Shown here: positions 13,850 to 20,491 of the stretch, one piece after another | How positions within the stretch are numbered: position 1 is the first letter of the stretch | How the letters are laid out: every line of letters begins with the position of its first letter | Assembly: GCA_003661825.1 (NCBI GenBank) | Contig: QMWW01000003.1 | Span: 1 to 20,771, forward strand | Reading direction: 5' to 3' | DNA: 20,771 nt | Source of the DNA: Thermoprotei archaeon | GTDB taxonomy: Archaea; Thermoproteota; Thermoprotei_A; Sulfolobales; Desulfurococcaceae | Position numbers and translations under genes: made by a program | The notes under the pieces: generated by a model | Seen by the model: the letters and a program-made list of their open reading frames with translations, nothing else | Told to the model about the DNA's origin: nothing | The model's database searches: none

Positions 13850-14236
13850 TTGTCTAAACCCTTCTATGTAAAATTCAATGTTCCCTCGGAACTAGCGGAA
13901 AAAGCATATGAAGCTATAAAGAAGGCCAGGGAGACAGGCGGCAAGATAAGGAAGGGTACGAACGAAACAACTAAAGCTGTTGAAAGAGGACAAGCTAAAC
14001 TAGTATTAATAGCTGAGGATGTAGATCCACCTGAAATAGTAGCCCACTTACCACTACTATGTGAAGAGAAAAAGATACCATACATTTATGTACCGAGCAA
14101 AAAGAGACTAGGAGAAGCGGCTGGCATAGAAGTAGCTGCTGCAAGTGCAGCCATAATAGAGCCAGCTGGTGCTAGAGAGCTTGTTGAAGAAATCATAAAA
14201 CAAGTGCAAGAGCTTAAGGCAAGGGCAGGCGTCTAA
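13850..14236 (+). CDS. rpl7ae: Ribosomal protein L7Ae (kink-turn binding protein)
   Basis: 128 residues. L7Ae binds kink-turns in 23S rRNA, box C/D and H/ACA guide RNAs and RNase P RNA. Visible: KPFYVKFNVPSELAEKAYEAI, GKIRKGTNETTKAVERGQAKLV (G-T-N-E-x-x-K RNA-contact motif, about residues 40-46), LIAEDVDPPEIVAHLPLLCEEKKIPYIYV and KKRLGEAAGIEVAAAS. The start is TTG13850: GGAGGAT at 13837-13843 is 6 nt upstream and MSKPFYV is the family N-terminus. It has its own strong promoter. The gene ends 13 nt from the 3' end of the opposed rps28e. In some Sulfolobales L7Ae is reported to bind its own mRNA leader; see findings. Confidence 0.96.
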   Translation: MSKPFYVKFNVPSELAEKAYEAIKKARETGGKIRKGTNETTKAVERGQAKLVLIAEDVDPPEIVAHLPLLCEEKKIPYIYVPSKKRLGEAAGIEVAAASAAIIEPAGARELVEEIIKQVQELKARAGV

Positions 14237-14249
14237 ACGCTTCTTACTT

Positions 14250-14510
14250 TTATCTACGACCACTTAGTTTTCTTGCCTCTCTTTCCGTTTCTCTAAGGAT
14301 CAGTATATCACCGATCCTAACAGGGCCCTTGACGTTCCTAGTAATGATTCTACCTTTATCTCTACCTTCAAGTACGCGTACCCTGACCTGGATTATCTCG
14401 CCTGTAACCCCTGTTCTCCCAATAATCTGTATAACCTCTGCCGGAAACCCTATTTCCTCTGTAATATTTACCTCTGGCTGCTCCATTATCGTCTTCTTTT
14501 CTCCAGACAC
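14250..14510 (-). CDS. rps28e: Ribosomal protein S28e
   Basis: 86 residues, minus strand, GTG start with AGAGGTG 6 nt upstream. Small-subunit protein with an OB-like fold near the mRNA exit. Strong signature GFPAEVIQIIGRTGVTGEIIQVRVRVLEGRDKGRIITRNVKGPVRIGDILILRETEREARKL covers residues ~21-82. The N-terminal ~20 residues (SGEKKTIMEQPEVNITEE) are the variable crenarchaeal extension. In many archaea rpl7ae, rps28e, rpl24e, ndk are colinear; here rps28e is turned around, convergent with rpl7ae and divergent from rpl24e. Confidence 0.96.
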   Translation of the reverse strand: MSGEKKTIMEQPEVNITEEIGFPAEVIQIIGRTGVTGEIIQVRVRVLEGRDKGRIITRNVKGPVRIGDILILRETEREARKLSGRR

Positions 14511-14545
14511 ATTTCACACCTCTTGCACACTATAGAACTAGAAAC

Positions 14546-14555
14546 CTATATATTT
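14546..14555 (-). promoter_or_regulatory. TATA box of rps28e
   Basis: Read on the minus strand, AAATATATAG (14555-14546) lies about 36-45 nt upstream of the GTG start, predicting transcription near 14522 and a leader of ~10 nt holding the Shine-Dalgarno. On the plus strand of the same 97-nt divergent spacer, TATTATAT (14567-14574) is a weaker candidate for rpl24e. Confidence 0.55.
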
Positions 14556-14607
14556 CTTTTTTATCCTATTATATCGTTAAAATCGCTGAAGGCTTACGGT
14601 GAATGCT

Positions 14608-14799
14608 ATGGTTAAGGTTGAGAAATGTAATTTCTGTGGTAAAGACGTAGAGCCAGGGACGGGGTTAATGTATGTTAAAGTAGATGGAACCATCCTGTGG
14701 TTTTGTAGTAGAAAATGCTACAAAAACTACACAACCCTCCGTAGAGATCCCAGGAAGTATAAGTGGACCGCTTATTATGGAATGCAAGTTAGAGGATAG
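14608..14799 (+). CDS. rpl24e: Ribosomal protein L24e
   Basis: 63 residues. Small zinc-ribbon large-subunit protein. Treble-clef cysteines C7, C10 (CNFC) and C33, C37 (CSRKC) are all present. The core GTGLMYVKVDGTILWFCSRKCYKNY and the RDPRKYKWT end are typical. An in-frame GTG at 14599 exists, but GGTGA (14598-14602), which includes that GTG, is a good Shine-Dalgarno 5 nt before ATG14608, and the family has a short N-terminus. ndk follows after 17 nt. Confidence 0.95.
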   Translation: MVKVEKCNFCGKDVEPGTGLMYVKVDGTILWFCSRKCYKNYTTLRRDPRKYKWTAYYGMQVRG

Positions 14800-14816
14800 C
14801 TGTAAGAGGATTGATC

Positions 14817-15242
14817 ATGACTATAGAGCAAACACTTATTCTCATCAAACCAGACGGCGTTCGCAGAGGGCTTGTTGGCGAGATCATAGCAAGATTTGAG
14901 AGGAAAGGCTTTAAGATAAAAGCGCTGAAAATGTTAAAATTTACAAAAGAATTGGCAGAGAAGTTTTACCATGTACACCGAGGGAAAGAGTTCTTTAAAA
15001 GTCTGATAGAGTTTATGACTTCTGGCCCTGTTGTAGCATTAGTTATTGAAAGCGACTCAGCTATAAGTGTTGCTAGAAATATGATAGGACCAACTGATGG
15101 AAGACAGGCTCCGCCTGGGACTATTAGAGGCGATTATTCTCTGTCAAAGAGCGAAAACGTTGTACATGCTAGTGACAGTCCTACATCAGCTAAGTATGAA
15201 ATAAGCGTTATTTTTAAGCCAGACGAGATCATTGAATGGTAA
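14817..15242 (+). CDS. ndk: Nucleoside diphosphate kinase
   Basis: 141 residues. Transfers the gamma-phosphate between NTPs and NDPs through a phospho-histidine; cytosolic. EQTLILIKPDGVRRGLVGEI at the N-terminus, GPTDGRQAPPGTIRGDY loop, and the active-site NVVHASDSP with H117. Length is normal for NDPK. ATG14817 is preferred to the in-frame TTG14811 because AGAGGA (14805-14810) abuts the TTG but is 6 nt from the ATG. Co-directional with rpl24e and convergent with infB, whose stop is 23 nt away. Confidence 0.96.
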   Translation: MTIEQTLILIKPDGVRRGLVGEIIARFERKGFKIKALKMLKFTKELAEKFYHVHRGKEFFKSLIEFMTSGPVVALVIESDSAISVARNMIGPTDGRQAPPGTIRGDYSLSKSENVVHASDSPTSAKYEISVIFKPDEIIEW

Positions 15243-15265
15243 CTGCATAGTATTTAAATAAATAC

Positions 15266-17080
15266 TTAAGTAGAAACCAAGCCGTAAAACGGATCACGCT
15301 TTCTCTTTATACCTATGATCTCTTTTAATACCAACAACTCATCGTTACTAAGTTCGCTTTTAAACTTAGTTAGCCACTTAGAAACGTGTTCTTTAGGTAT
15401 ATCTGTATACATTATATCTCCTTCATCAACGTGTCTTCCCACCAAGATCTTGCCACGGATACTAATAGCCACTGCTTGCCCCGCTCTAGCTTCTTTTAGG
15501 ACATTATCCCTATCTCTTATCTGCATGATAGAGCCTAAGCGCATTCCATCTTTCCTCATTAGTGGGTACCCAGGTTTTATTATACCACCTATTACCTCTA
15601 CACCGACTATTGCGGGATCGCTTCTTCTAAATATGTATCCAGGAAGAATTCTGACTTTACCAGGTCTTACTAAGGATTCGAGCTCCTTCCTTTTTTCTTC
15701 TTCTCTCAACTTCTTAACCCACTCCATATACTCTTCAACCAGCTTATAGATCACATTATGACCGAATATACGTACTTTTTCGCTAATCGCATATTCTTTC
15801 GCCTCTGGCAATACTTTTACATTGAATGCTATGACCACTCCATACTCTACACAGTGTTTTCCAGATACAGCTGCCTCTATTACATCATTTCGGGATACGG
15901 GACCTACATCGGCTAGTCTAACCGGGATCTTTTCCCTTCTCAGCGCTTCAACAACTGCCTCAAGAGTGCCAAGAGTGTCAGCTTTTACGACAACTCCAAC
16001 GTTATCCGTACGAATAATCACCGAGCTTACTTCTTCTCGCACTTTCTCCATGTATTCATCAACTAGTTCTTCACTAGGTACAGCGTATATAGGCGAGCCA
16101 GCAACCACTCTATCTAGACCGGGTGCTGAGATCTTGACTCCTGTGGCGGCAGTCACCACTTCTACTTGAATGAATCTACCCTCATGGGCCCGCATATCTT
16201 GGAGGGGGCGAGGCATAAGCAAGGCCCTGATCCTAGTAACCACGGGATCTCCTTTACCACCGACGACTATGGTATCACCACGCTTTAGTACTCCATCATA
16301 TACTATCACATCTATAGTCGTACCCAGACCCGGTTCTTCTTTAACTTCTAAAACCACGCCTTTAGCTGGTTCGTCACATGTCACTAACTTTTTCTTCATA
16401 AATTGCTGAACCAGTCCAGTTATCAACGCCAGTAGTTCTGGAAGCCCTTCACCAGTTTTAGCCGATACTGGTACTATTGCTACTGTCCGTCTAAAGTCTT
16501 TAACCCGGTCAAACCTCTCCGAGATAAATCCTGCTTCATATAGTTGGGAAACAATCCTGTAAATCAGCTCTTCAAGCCTATTGACTACATGGGGATCTTG
16601 AAGTTTAATTGTTTCAAGGAATGGCTTATCATAGTGAACTTGCCAACCCGGGATTTTATCTATCTTATTAGCAGCTATTACAAATGGCACTCTTCTTTCC
16701 TTAAGGATATTTATTGATTCCCATGTCTGTGGTTGAAACCCTTCGAGCACATCAACCACTAATATAGCTATATCTGCAACGCTTCCTCCCCTTCTCCTGA
16801 GGTTAGTAAAAAGCTCGTGCCCAGGGGTATCTATGAAGAGCAAACCCGGGATCTCTATTTTTAGTCTTGGAAAATACTTTCTAAGAGGCTCAGATATCTT
16901 CTTCAAGACGCTGGCTGGAACTATACTAGCGCCTACATGCTGTGTTATCTCGCCCGGTTCTTTAGCAGCTACAGCTGTGCCTCTGATCTTATCAAGCAAC
17001 GTAGTCTTTCCGTGATCAACATGTCCTAGTACAACCACTATAGGCTGCCTTATCCATTCCTTCATACTCATCCCACTCAT
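15266..17080 (-). CDS. infB: Translation initiation factor aIF5B (IF2-like GTPase)
   Basis: 604 residues, minus strand. GTPase that promotes subunit joining and initiator-tRNA placement. G1 GHVDHGKT at 19-26, G3 DTPGH at 84-88 and G4 NKID at 138-141, followed by the SAKTGEG G5 segment. Domains II-IV follow, with the late VIGGIIKPGYPL barrel and C-terminal helices (KLREEEKRKELE is within the long helix region). It has the compact archaeal length without the long bacterial/eukaryotic N-terminus. The frame is open from GTG17092; ATG17080 is chosen because GGTGG lies 5 nt before it. Nearby ATG17071 and ATG17065 cannot be excluded. It is usually colinear with ndk; here it is reversed and divergent from rps6e. 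Confidence 0.95.
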   Translation of the reverse strand: MSGMSMKEWIRQPIVVVLGHVDHGKTTLLDKIRGTAVAAKEPGEITQHVGASIVPASVLKKISEPLRKYFPRLKIEIPGLLFIDTPGHELFTNLRRRGGSVADIAILVVDVLEGFQPQTWESINILKERRVPFVIAANKIDKIPGWQVHYDKPFLETIKLQDPHVVNRLEELIYRIVSQLYEAGFISERFDRVKDFRRTVAIVPVSAKTGEGLPELLALITGLVQQFMKKKLVTCDEPAKGVVLEVKEEPGLGTTIDVIVYDGVLKRGDTIVVGGKGDPVVTRIRALLMPRPLQDMRAHEGRFIQVEVVTAATGVKISAPGLDRVVAGSPIYAVPSEELVDEYMEKVREEVSSVIIRTDNVGVVVKADTLGTLEAVVEALRREKIPVRLADVGPVSRNDVIEAAVSGKHCVEYGVVIAFNVKVLPEAKEYAISEKVRIFGHNVIYKLVEEYMEWVKKLREEEKRKELESLVRPGKVRILPGYIFRRSDPAIVGVEVIGGIIKPGYPLMRKDGMRLGSIMQIRDRDNVLKEARAGQAVAISIRGKILVGRHVDEGDIMYTDIPKEHVSKWLTKFKSELSNDELLVLKEIIGIKRKRDPFYGLVST

Positions 17081-17120
17081 ATAGTCCACCACTCTACCGA
17101 AAAACTCTGAAAGGGCTTAC

Positions 17121-17159
17121 TGATAAAGTAATGTTAATTACCCTAAATAGTGTTAAATA
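17121..17159. promoter_or_regulatory. Divergent promoters of infB (minus) and rps6e (plus)
   Basis: Within the 117-nt spacer, CTTTATCA on the minus strand (17128-17121) predicts an infB start near 17097, about 17 nt before its ATG. GTTAAATA on the plus strand (17152-17159) predicts an rps6e start near 17180, just ahead of its Shine-Dalgarno. Both boxes are imperfect. Confidence 0.45.
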
Positions 17160-17197
17160 CCATAAGCCCACCGGGCAACTGGTGGAGGCAGACAGGT

Positions 17198-17848
17198 ATG
17201 CCAGATTTCAAAATAGTTATATCTGATCCAAAAGCTCCGAAGAAAGAAAACCCAGTAAAGGTAAAGGTAAAAGGAAGTCCCGAAGTAGAACACACGGATA
17301 AAATGAAAGAGCAGTTCGAGCTACCATTAATAAAAGTCAATAAAAAACTAGTTGAGAAGATCAATGCTATACATGGAGTGGCTACTATTAGAATGATAAA
17401 ACCAGGTACGACGGAGAAAGTTAAAATCACGGGGAAAGTAGTAATGGACGACAAAGTACCAGAAAACGAGGTTCATGTAAATGCCGAGCTCCTAATAAAT
17501 AACGTTGGAGTGGATGAAGTAGATGGCGTAATATTTAGGGCTAGGGCCTGGCAGATCAGAATAAGTGGTGAGAGAGCAAAACCCCTTATAGGGCTTAAAG
17601 TAGGGGACTTGATCGATGGATCGATCGTTGGACTTAAAGGCGTTAAACTAGAGATACGGGGAGGAAGCGATAGTAGCGGCTTTCCTATACGTCCCGATAT
17701 ATCAGGCGGTGTTAAAAAAAGAGTGCTACTCTCAGGCCCTCCAGGTTTTCACCCTAAACGTAAAGGAGAACGAAGAAGGAAAATGGTACGAGGCAACATG
17801 ATCACGGAAGATATTGTACAAATAAATACCAAGATAGCGTATAGATAA
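17198..17848 (+). CDS. rps6e: Ribosomal protein S6e
   Basis: 216 residues, the crenarchaeal long form of S6e. Small-subunit body protein of archaea and eukaryotes. Note FKIVISDPKAPKK at the N-terminus, IHGVATIRMIKPGTTEKVKITGKV, then the family core GLKVGDLIDGSIVGLKGVKLEIRGGSDSSGFPIRPDISGG with KRVLLSGPPGFHPKRKGERRRKMVRG, a very basic stretch. The frame is open from 17150, but ATG17198 (MPDFKIV) is preferred, since GGTGGAGG (17181-17188) is 9 nt upstream and the predicted transcript starts after 17150. aIF2-gamma follows after 72 nt, a common archaeal pair. Confidence 0.95.
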   Translation: MPDFKIVISDPKAPKKENPVKVKVKGSPEVEHTDKMKEQFELPLIKVNKKLVEKINAIHGVATIRMIKPGTTEKVKITGKVVMDDKVPENEVHVNAELLINNVGVDEVDGVIFRARAWQIRISGERAKPLIGLKVGDLIDGSIVGLKGVKLEIRGGSDSSGFPIRPDISGGVKKRVLLSGPPGFHPKRKGERRRKMVRGNMITEDIVQINTKIAYR

Positions 17849-17920
17849 GATAATTACTATCGTCTCACCATCATCTTCCTTTAGATATAGCATTAAGGCC
17901 TGGGAAGAACGGTGTATACT

Positions 17921-19174
17921 ATGCCGTGGGAATTTAGGCAACCAGAGGTAAACATAGGTGTAGTAGGACATGTTGATCACGGAAAGACTACATTGGTACA
18001 AGCCATTACTGGCATATGGACTGCAAAACACAGCGAAGAGCTCAAGCGGGGAATGACCATTAAGCTAGGATATGCTGATGGTAATATAGCCTACTGCGAA
18101 TCCCTTGAACCCCCCGAAGCATATACTACCACAGAAGTATGTCCTGATGGAAGTGAGTCTAAGCTACTACGTAGAGTGAGCTTTGTAGATGCACCCGGCC
18201 ACGAAGCTTTAATGGCTACAATGCTCAGCGGAGCCGCATTAATGGATGGAGCACTCCTTGTTATAGCAGCTAATGAACCATGTCCTCAACCACAAACCCT
18301 TGAGCACTTCGTAGCTCTTAACATAATAGGTGTCAGAAACATAGTTGTTATACAAAACAAGATAGATGTGGTAGATCGCGAAAAAGCTCTCAAAAACTAC
18401 GAAGAAATAAGGAAAATGCTGAAAGATACACCGATGGAAGATGCCCCCATAATTCCAGTAAGTGCGCTACACAAAGTTAATATCGATGTTGTGCTACAAG
18501 CTATTGAAGAGGAGATCCCTACACCTCAAAGAAATTATACAAAACCACCACTAATGTACGTTGCACGTAGCTTTGATGTAAATAAGCCTGGAACCCCTCC
18601 TACTAAGCTCGTTGGTGGGATATTAGGTGGATCTTTGATTCAAGGAGTACTCAGGGTAGGTAGCGAAATAGAGATTAAACCCGGCATAAAAGTGCCGCGG
18701 GGCGCTACTAAGGGAAGCTATACTTATGAACCAGTTATAACGGAGATCACGTCATTAAAGTTTGGAGATCATAATGTAGAGGAAGCTAAGCCAGGAGGAT
18801 TAGTTGCCATAGGCACAAAGCTAGATCCTTCATTAACAAAGGCTGATGCACTAGTAGGAAGTATCATAGGTTTACCCGGGAAGACTCCTCCCGCTGTACG
18901 AAGTATTAAGATAAGATATGAGCTATTACAGAGAATAGTTGGCATGAAAGAACTAGTTAAAACCCCACCTCTACAGCAAAAGGAGATCATAGTTATAACA
19001 GCTGGAACAGCTATACGTGTTGGCGTTGTAACCAGGCTCTCAACAGAGTATATGGAAGTAAAGCTTCGTGACCCTATAGTAGCATGGGAGGGATCAAGAG
19101 TAGCCATTAGTCGTAGAGTTCTCGGGAGATGGAGGCTTTCAGGATGGGGTATTGTAGAGGAGCTCGAGGAATAA
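17921..19174 (+). CDS. eif2g: Translation initiation factor aIF2 subunit gamma
   Basis: 417 residues. GTPase core of aIF2 that delivers Met-tRNAi. G1 GHVDHGKTT at 16-24, the archaeal LKRGMTIKLGYAD switch 1 (41-53), G3 DAPGHE at 90-95, G4 NKID, then SALHKVNID. Domains 2/3 have FDVNKPGTPPTKLVGGILGGSL and the C-terminal ISRRVLGRWRLSGWGIV. The zinc-knuckle insert between switch 1 and G3 normally has two CxxC pairs; here only C59 (CESL) and C74 (CPDGS) remain, so the knuckle is degenerate. ATG17921 is chosen over in-frame GTG17912: GGTG at 17911-17914 is 6 nt upstream, and MPWEFRQPEVNIG matches the family. The 3' end overlaps the PIN gene by 31 nt. Confidence 0.96.
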   Translation: MPWEFRQPEVNIGVVGHVDHGKTTLVQAITGIWTAKHSEELKRGMTIKLGYADGNIAYCESLEPPEAYTTTEVCPDGSESKLLRRVSFVDAPGHEALMATMLSGAALMDGALLVIAANEPCPQPQTLEHFVALNIIGVRNIVVIQNKIDVVDREKALKNYEEIRKMLKDTPMEDAPIIPVSALHKVNIDVVLQAIEEEIPTPQRNYTKPPLMYVARSFDVNKPGTPPTKLVGGILGGSLIQGVLRVGSEIEIKPGIKVPRGATKGSYTYEPVITEITSLKFGDHNVEEAKPGGLVAIGTKLDPSLTKADALVGSIIGLPGKTPPAVRSIKIRYELLQRIVGMKELVKTPPLQQKEIIVITAGTAIRVGVVTRLSTEYMEVKLRDPIVAWEGSRVAISRRVLGRWRLSGWGIVEELEE

Positions 19175-19587
19175 ATAGGAGAACTATAGAGATAGTCCTA
19201 GACACTAATATGCTCATGCTGATTAGCAGTGGAATTAATATTTTTGACCAAATAGAGGAGAAGCTGGCGATCAAACCAAGATATGTAGTACTAACACAGG
19301 TTATAGAAGAGCTTGAGAAACTAGCTAAAAAAGGCAAGCCCGCTACTAGGAAAAAAGCAAAATTTGCTCTAGAAATAGTTGAGAGATACTGTAAGATAGT
19401 GAACACAAACACGGGTACAGAATACAAGAGCGTTGACGAGGCTATATTAGAATACGCGCTGAGGAAAGGAGCTATTGTTGCAACAAACGATAAAGAGCTT
19501 AGGAGAAAACTAAGAGAAAACTGCATCCCTGAAATATACATTAGAGAAGAGAGTATGAGAATAAATATAGAGGGAATAGAGCTATAA
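19144..19587 (+). CDS. PIN-domain nuclease, Fcf1/Utp24-like
   Basis: 147 residues. PIN fold with all four acidic metal ligands in place: D20 (VLDTNMLM), E55 (VIEELEKLAKKG), D98 (SVDEAILEYA) and D116 (VATNDKELRRKL). The compact length and the position between aIF2-gamma and rpoE match the archaeal Fcf1/Utp24-like group, whose eukaryotic relatives cleave pre-18S rRNA. A role in 16S maturation is therefore inferred, not shown. No antitoxin-like small gene is adjacent, which argues against a VapC toxin. Two in-frame ATGs exist: 19129 and 19144. GGAGG at 19131-19135, inside aIF2-gamma, is 8 nt from ATG19144, which is preferred. The antisense strand is also open along this gene, as a shadow. Confidence 0.85.
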   Translation: MGYCRGARGINRRTIEIVLDTNMLMLISSGINIFDQIEEKLAIKPRYVVLTQVIEELEKLAKKGKPATRKKAKFALEIVERYCKIVNTNTGTEYKSVDEAILEYALRKGAIVATNDKELRRKLRENCIPEIYIREESMRINIEGIEL

Positions 19588-19647
19588 TCCACAGAGGAAT
19601 CTACACGATCATATTCAGATTTGTAGAGAAGAATAAATTTAAGGAAA

Positions 19648-19655
19648 TATTTAAA
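19648..19655 (+). promoter_or_regulatory. TATA box of rpoE'
   Basis: TATTTAAA at 19648-19655 with GGAAA upstream, in the 129-nt AT-rich spacer after the PIN gene. Predicted start near 19680, about 35 nt ahead of the rpoE' TTG. A second AT-rich element (ATAAATTTAA, 19633-19642) precedes it. Confidence 0.5.
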
Positions 19656-19716
19656 ACATCAACATTTGCTATATTAGTGATTTGCTTAAATAAGATTGTA
19701 CAGAGGTGCACTATTC

Positions 19717-20277
19717 TTGGTATACAAGTTATACAGAGTTAAGGGAATAGTCAGAATACCTCCAAATAAATTTGATAAGCCACTGGAGGAAGCTGCTCTC
19801 GAAGAACTCAGAAATATGTACGAAGGAGCATTAACGAAGGAGCTGGGAGTTATAGTTGCTATTGCAGACGTTAAGATAGATCCTCTTGGAAAAATAGTAA
19901 TGGGAGACGGGGCAACGTACCATAATACAGAGTTCACTATATTAGCATTTAATCCATTTCAGAAAGAAGTAGTTGAGGGAGAGATAAACACCATAATACC
20001 GCAGGGGATATTTGTTAATCTCGGTGCGCAAGATGGTTTCATACACATATCACAAATAGCAGACGAAAAGATCGAGTACGATCCAACAAGACCAGCATTC
20101 ATACTTAGAGAGAGTAGAAGAATGCTAGAAAGAGGTGATATTGTCAGAGCACGTATATATGGTGTAGCCATGATGAGAGGGAAGGGCCTCAGAGTACATA
20201 TGACTATGCGACAACCACTACTAGGGAAAATGGAATGGATCAGAAGAACTATTGAAAAGATAAAGTCCAGGAAGTGA
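19717..20277 (+). CDS. rpoE: RNA polymerase subunit E' (Rpo7)
   Basis: 186 residues from TTG19717. Rpo7 pairs with Rpo4 (F) to make the polymerase stalk that binds emerging RNA. The N-terminal tip domain is VYKLYRVKGIVRIPPNKFDKPLEEAALEEL, with GDGATYHNTEFTILAF at the boundary. The S1 domain is EVVEGEINTIIPQGIFVNLGAQDGFIHISQI (about residues 84-114), and the C-terminal end is LTMRQP-like (MTMRQPLLGKMEWI). An earlier in-frame TTG (19696) is rejected: GAGGTG (19703-19708) lies inside that extension, 8 nt before TTG19717, and the family begins (M)YKL. The stop overlaps the Spt4 Shine-Dalgarno region. Confidence 0.95.
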   Translation: MVYKLYRVKGIVRIPPNKFDKPLEEAALEELRNMYEGALTKELGVIVAIADVKIDPLGKIVMGDGATYHNTEFTILAFNPFQKEVVEGEINTIIPQGIFVNLGAQDGFIHISQIADEKIEYDPTRPAFILRESRRMLERGDIVRARIYGVAMMRGKGLRVHMTMRQPLLGKMEWIRRTIEKIKSRK

Positions 20278-20282
20278 TACAA

Positions 20283-20489
20283 TTGTCTATACGTGGACGA
20301 ATATTCAAAGCATGTAGGAAGTGTAGAGCATTAGTTGATAGAGAAACTATTGAGTGCCCGGTCTGCGGCTCTAAAGAATTTAGTGATGAATGGGAAGGTG
20401 TAGTCGTCATAATAGACCCTGAACGCTCAGGGCTGGCCAAGCTTCTAAATATAGATAAACCCGGGAAATACGCTATTAAGGTCTTATAA
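20283..20489 (+). CDS. spt4: Transcription elongation factor Spt4 (RpoE'')
   Basis: 68 residues. Partner of Spt5 that closes over the RNA polymerase cleft and aids processivity. Zinc ligands C11, C14 (CRKC) and C25, C28 (CPVC). The family core is FKACRKCRALVD, then FSDEWEGVVVIIDPERSGLAKLLNI and KPGKYAIKVL. An in-frame GTG20274 would add three residues; TTG20283 is preferred because AAGTGAT (20272-20278) can serve as a Shine-Dalgarno 4 nt upstream and family proteins start just before the first CxxC, though this choice is not secure. It lies in the rpoE'-spt4-DUF359 order found in other archaea. Confidence 0.93.
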   Translation: MSIRGRIFKACRKCRALVDRETIECPVCGSKEFSDEWEGVVVIIDPERSGLAKLLNIDKPGKYAIKVL

Positions 20490-20491
20490 AC

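Noticed and set aside
14684..14899. 71-codon plus-strand frame bridging rpl24e and ndk
   Set aside because: Out of frame with both real genes, and its translation is an unstructured mix with no family resemblance.
19144..19587. VapC-type toxin
   Set aside because: No small antitoxin gene is adjacent or overlapping; the neighbours are aIF2-gamma and rpoE', which fits the housekeeping Fcf1-like group.
19107..19592. 161-codon frame antisense to the PIN gene
   Set aside because: Low-complexity hydrophobic/serine-rich shadow; the plus frame keeps all PIN catalytic acids and a Shine-Dalgarno.
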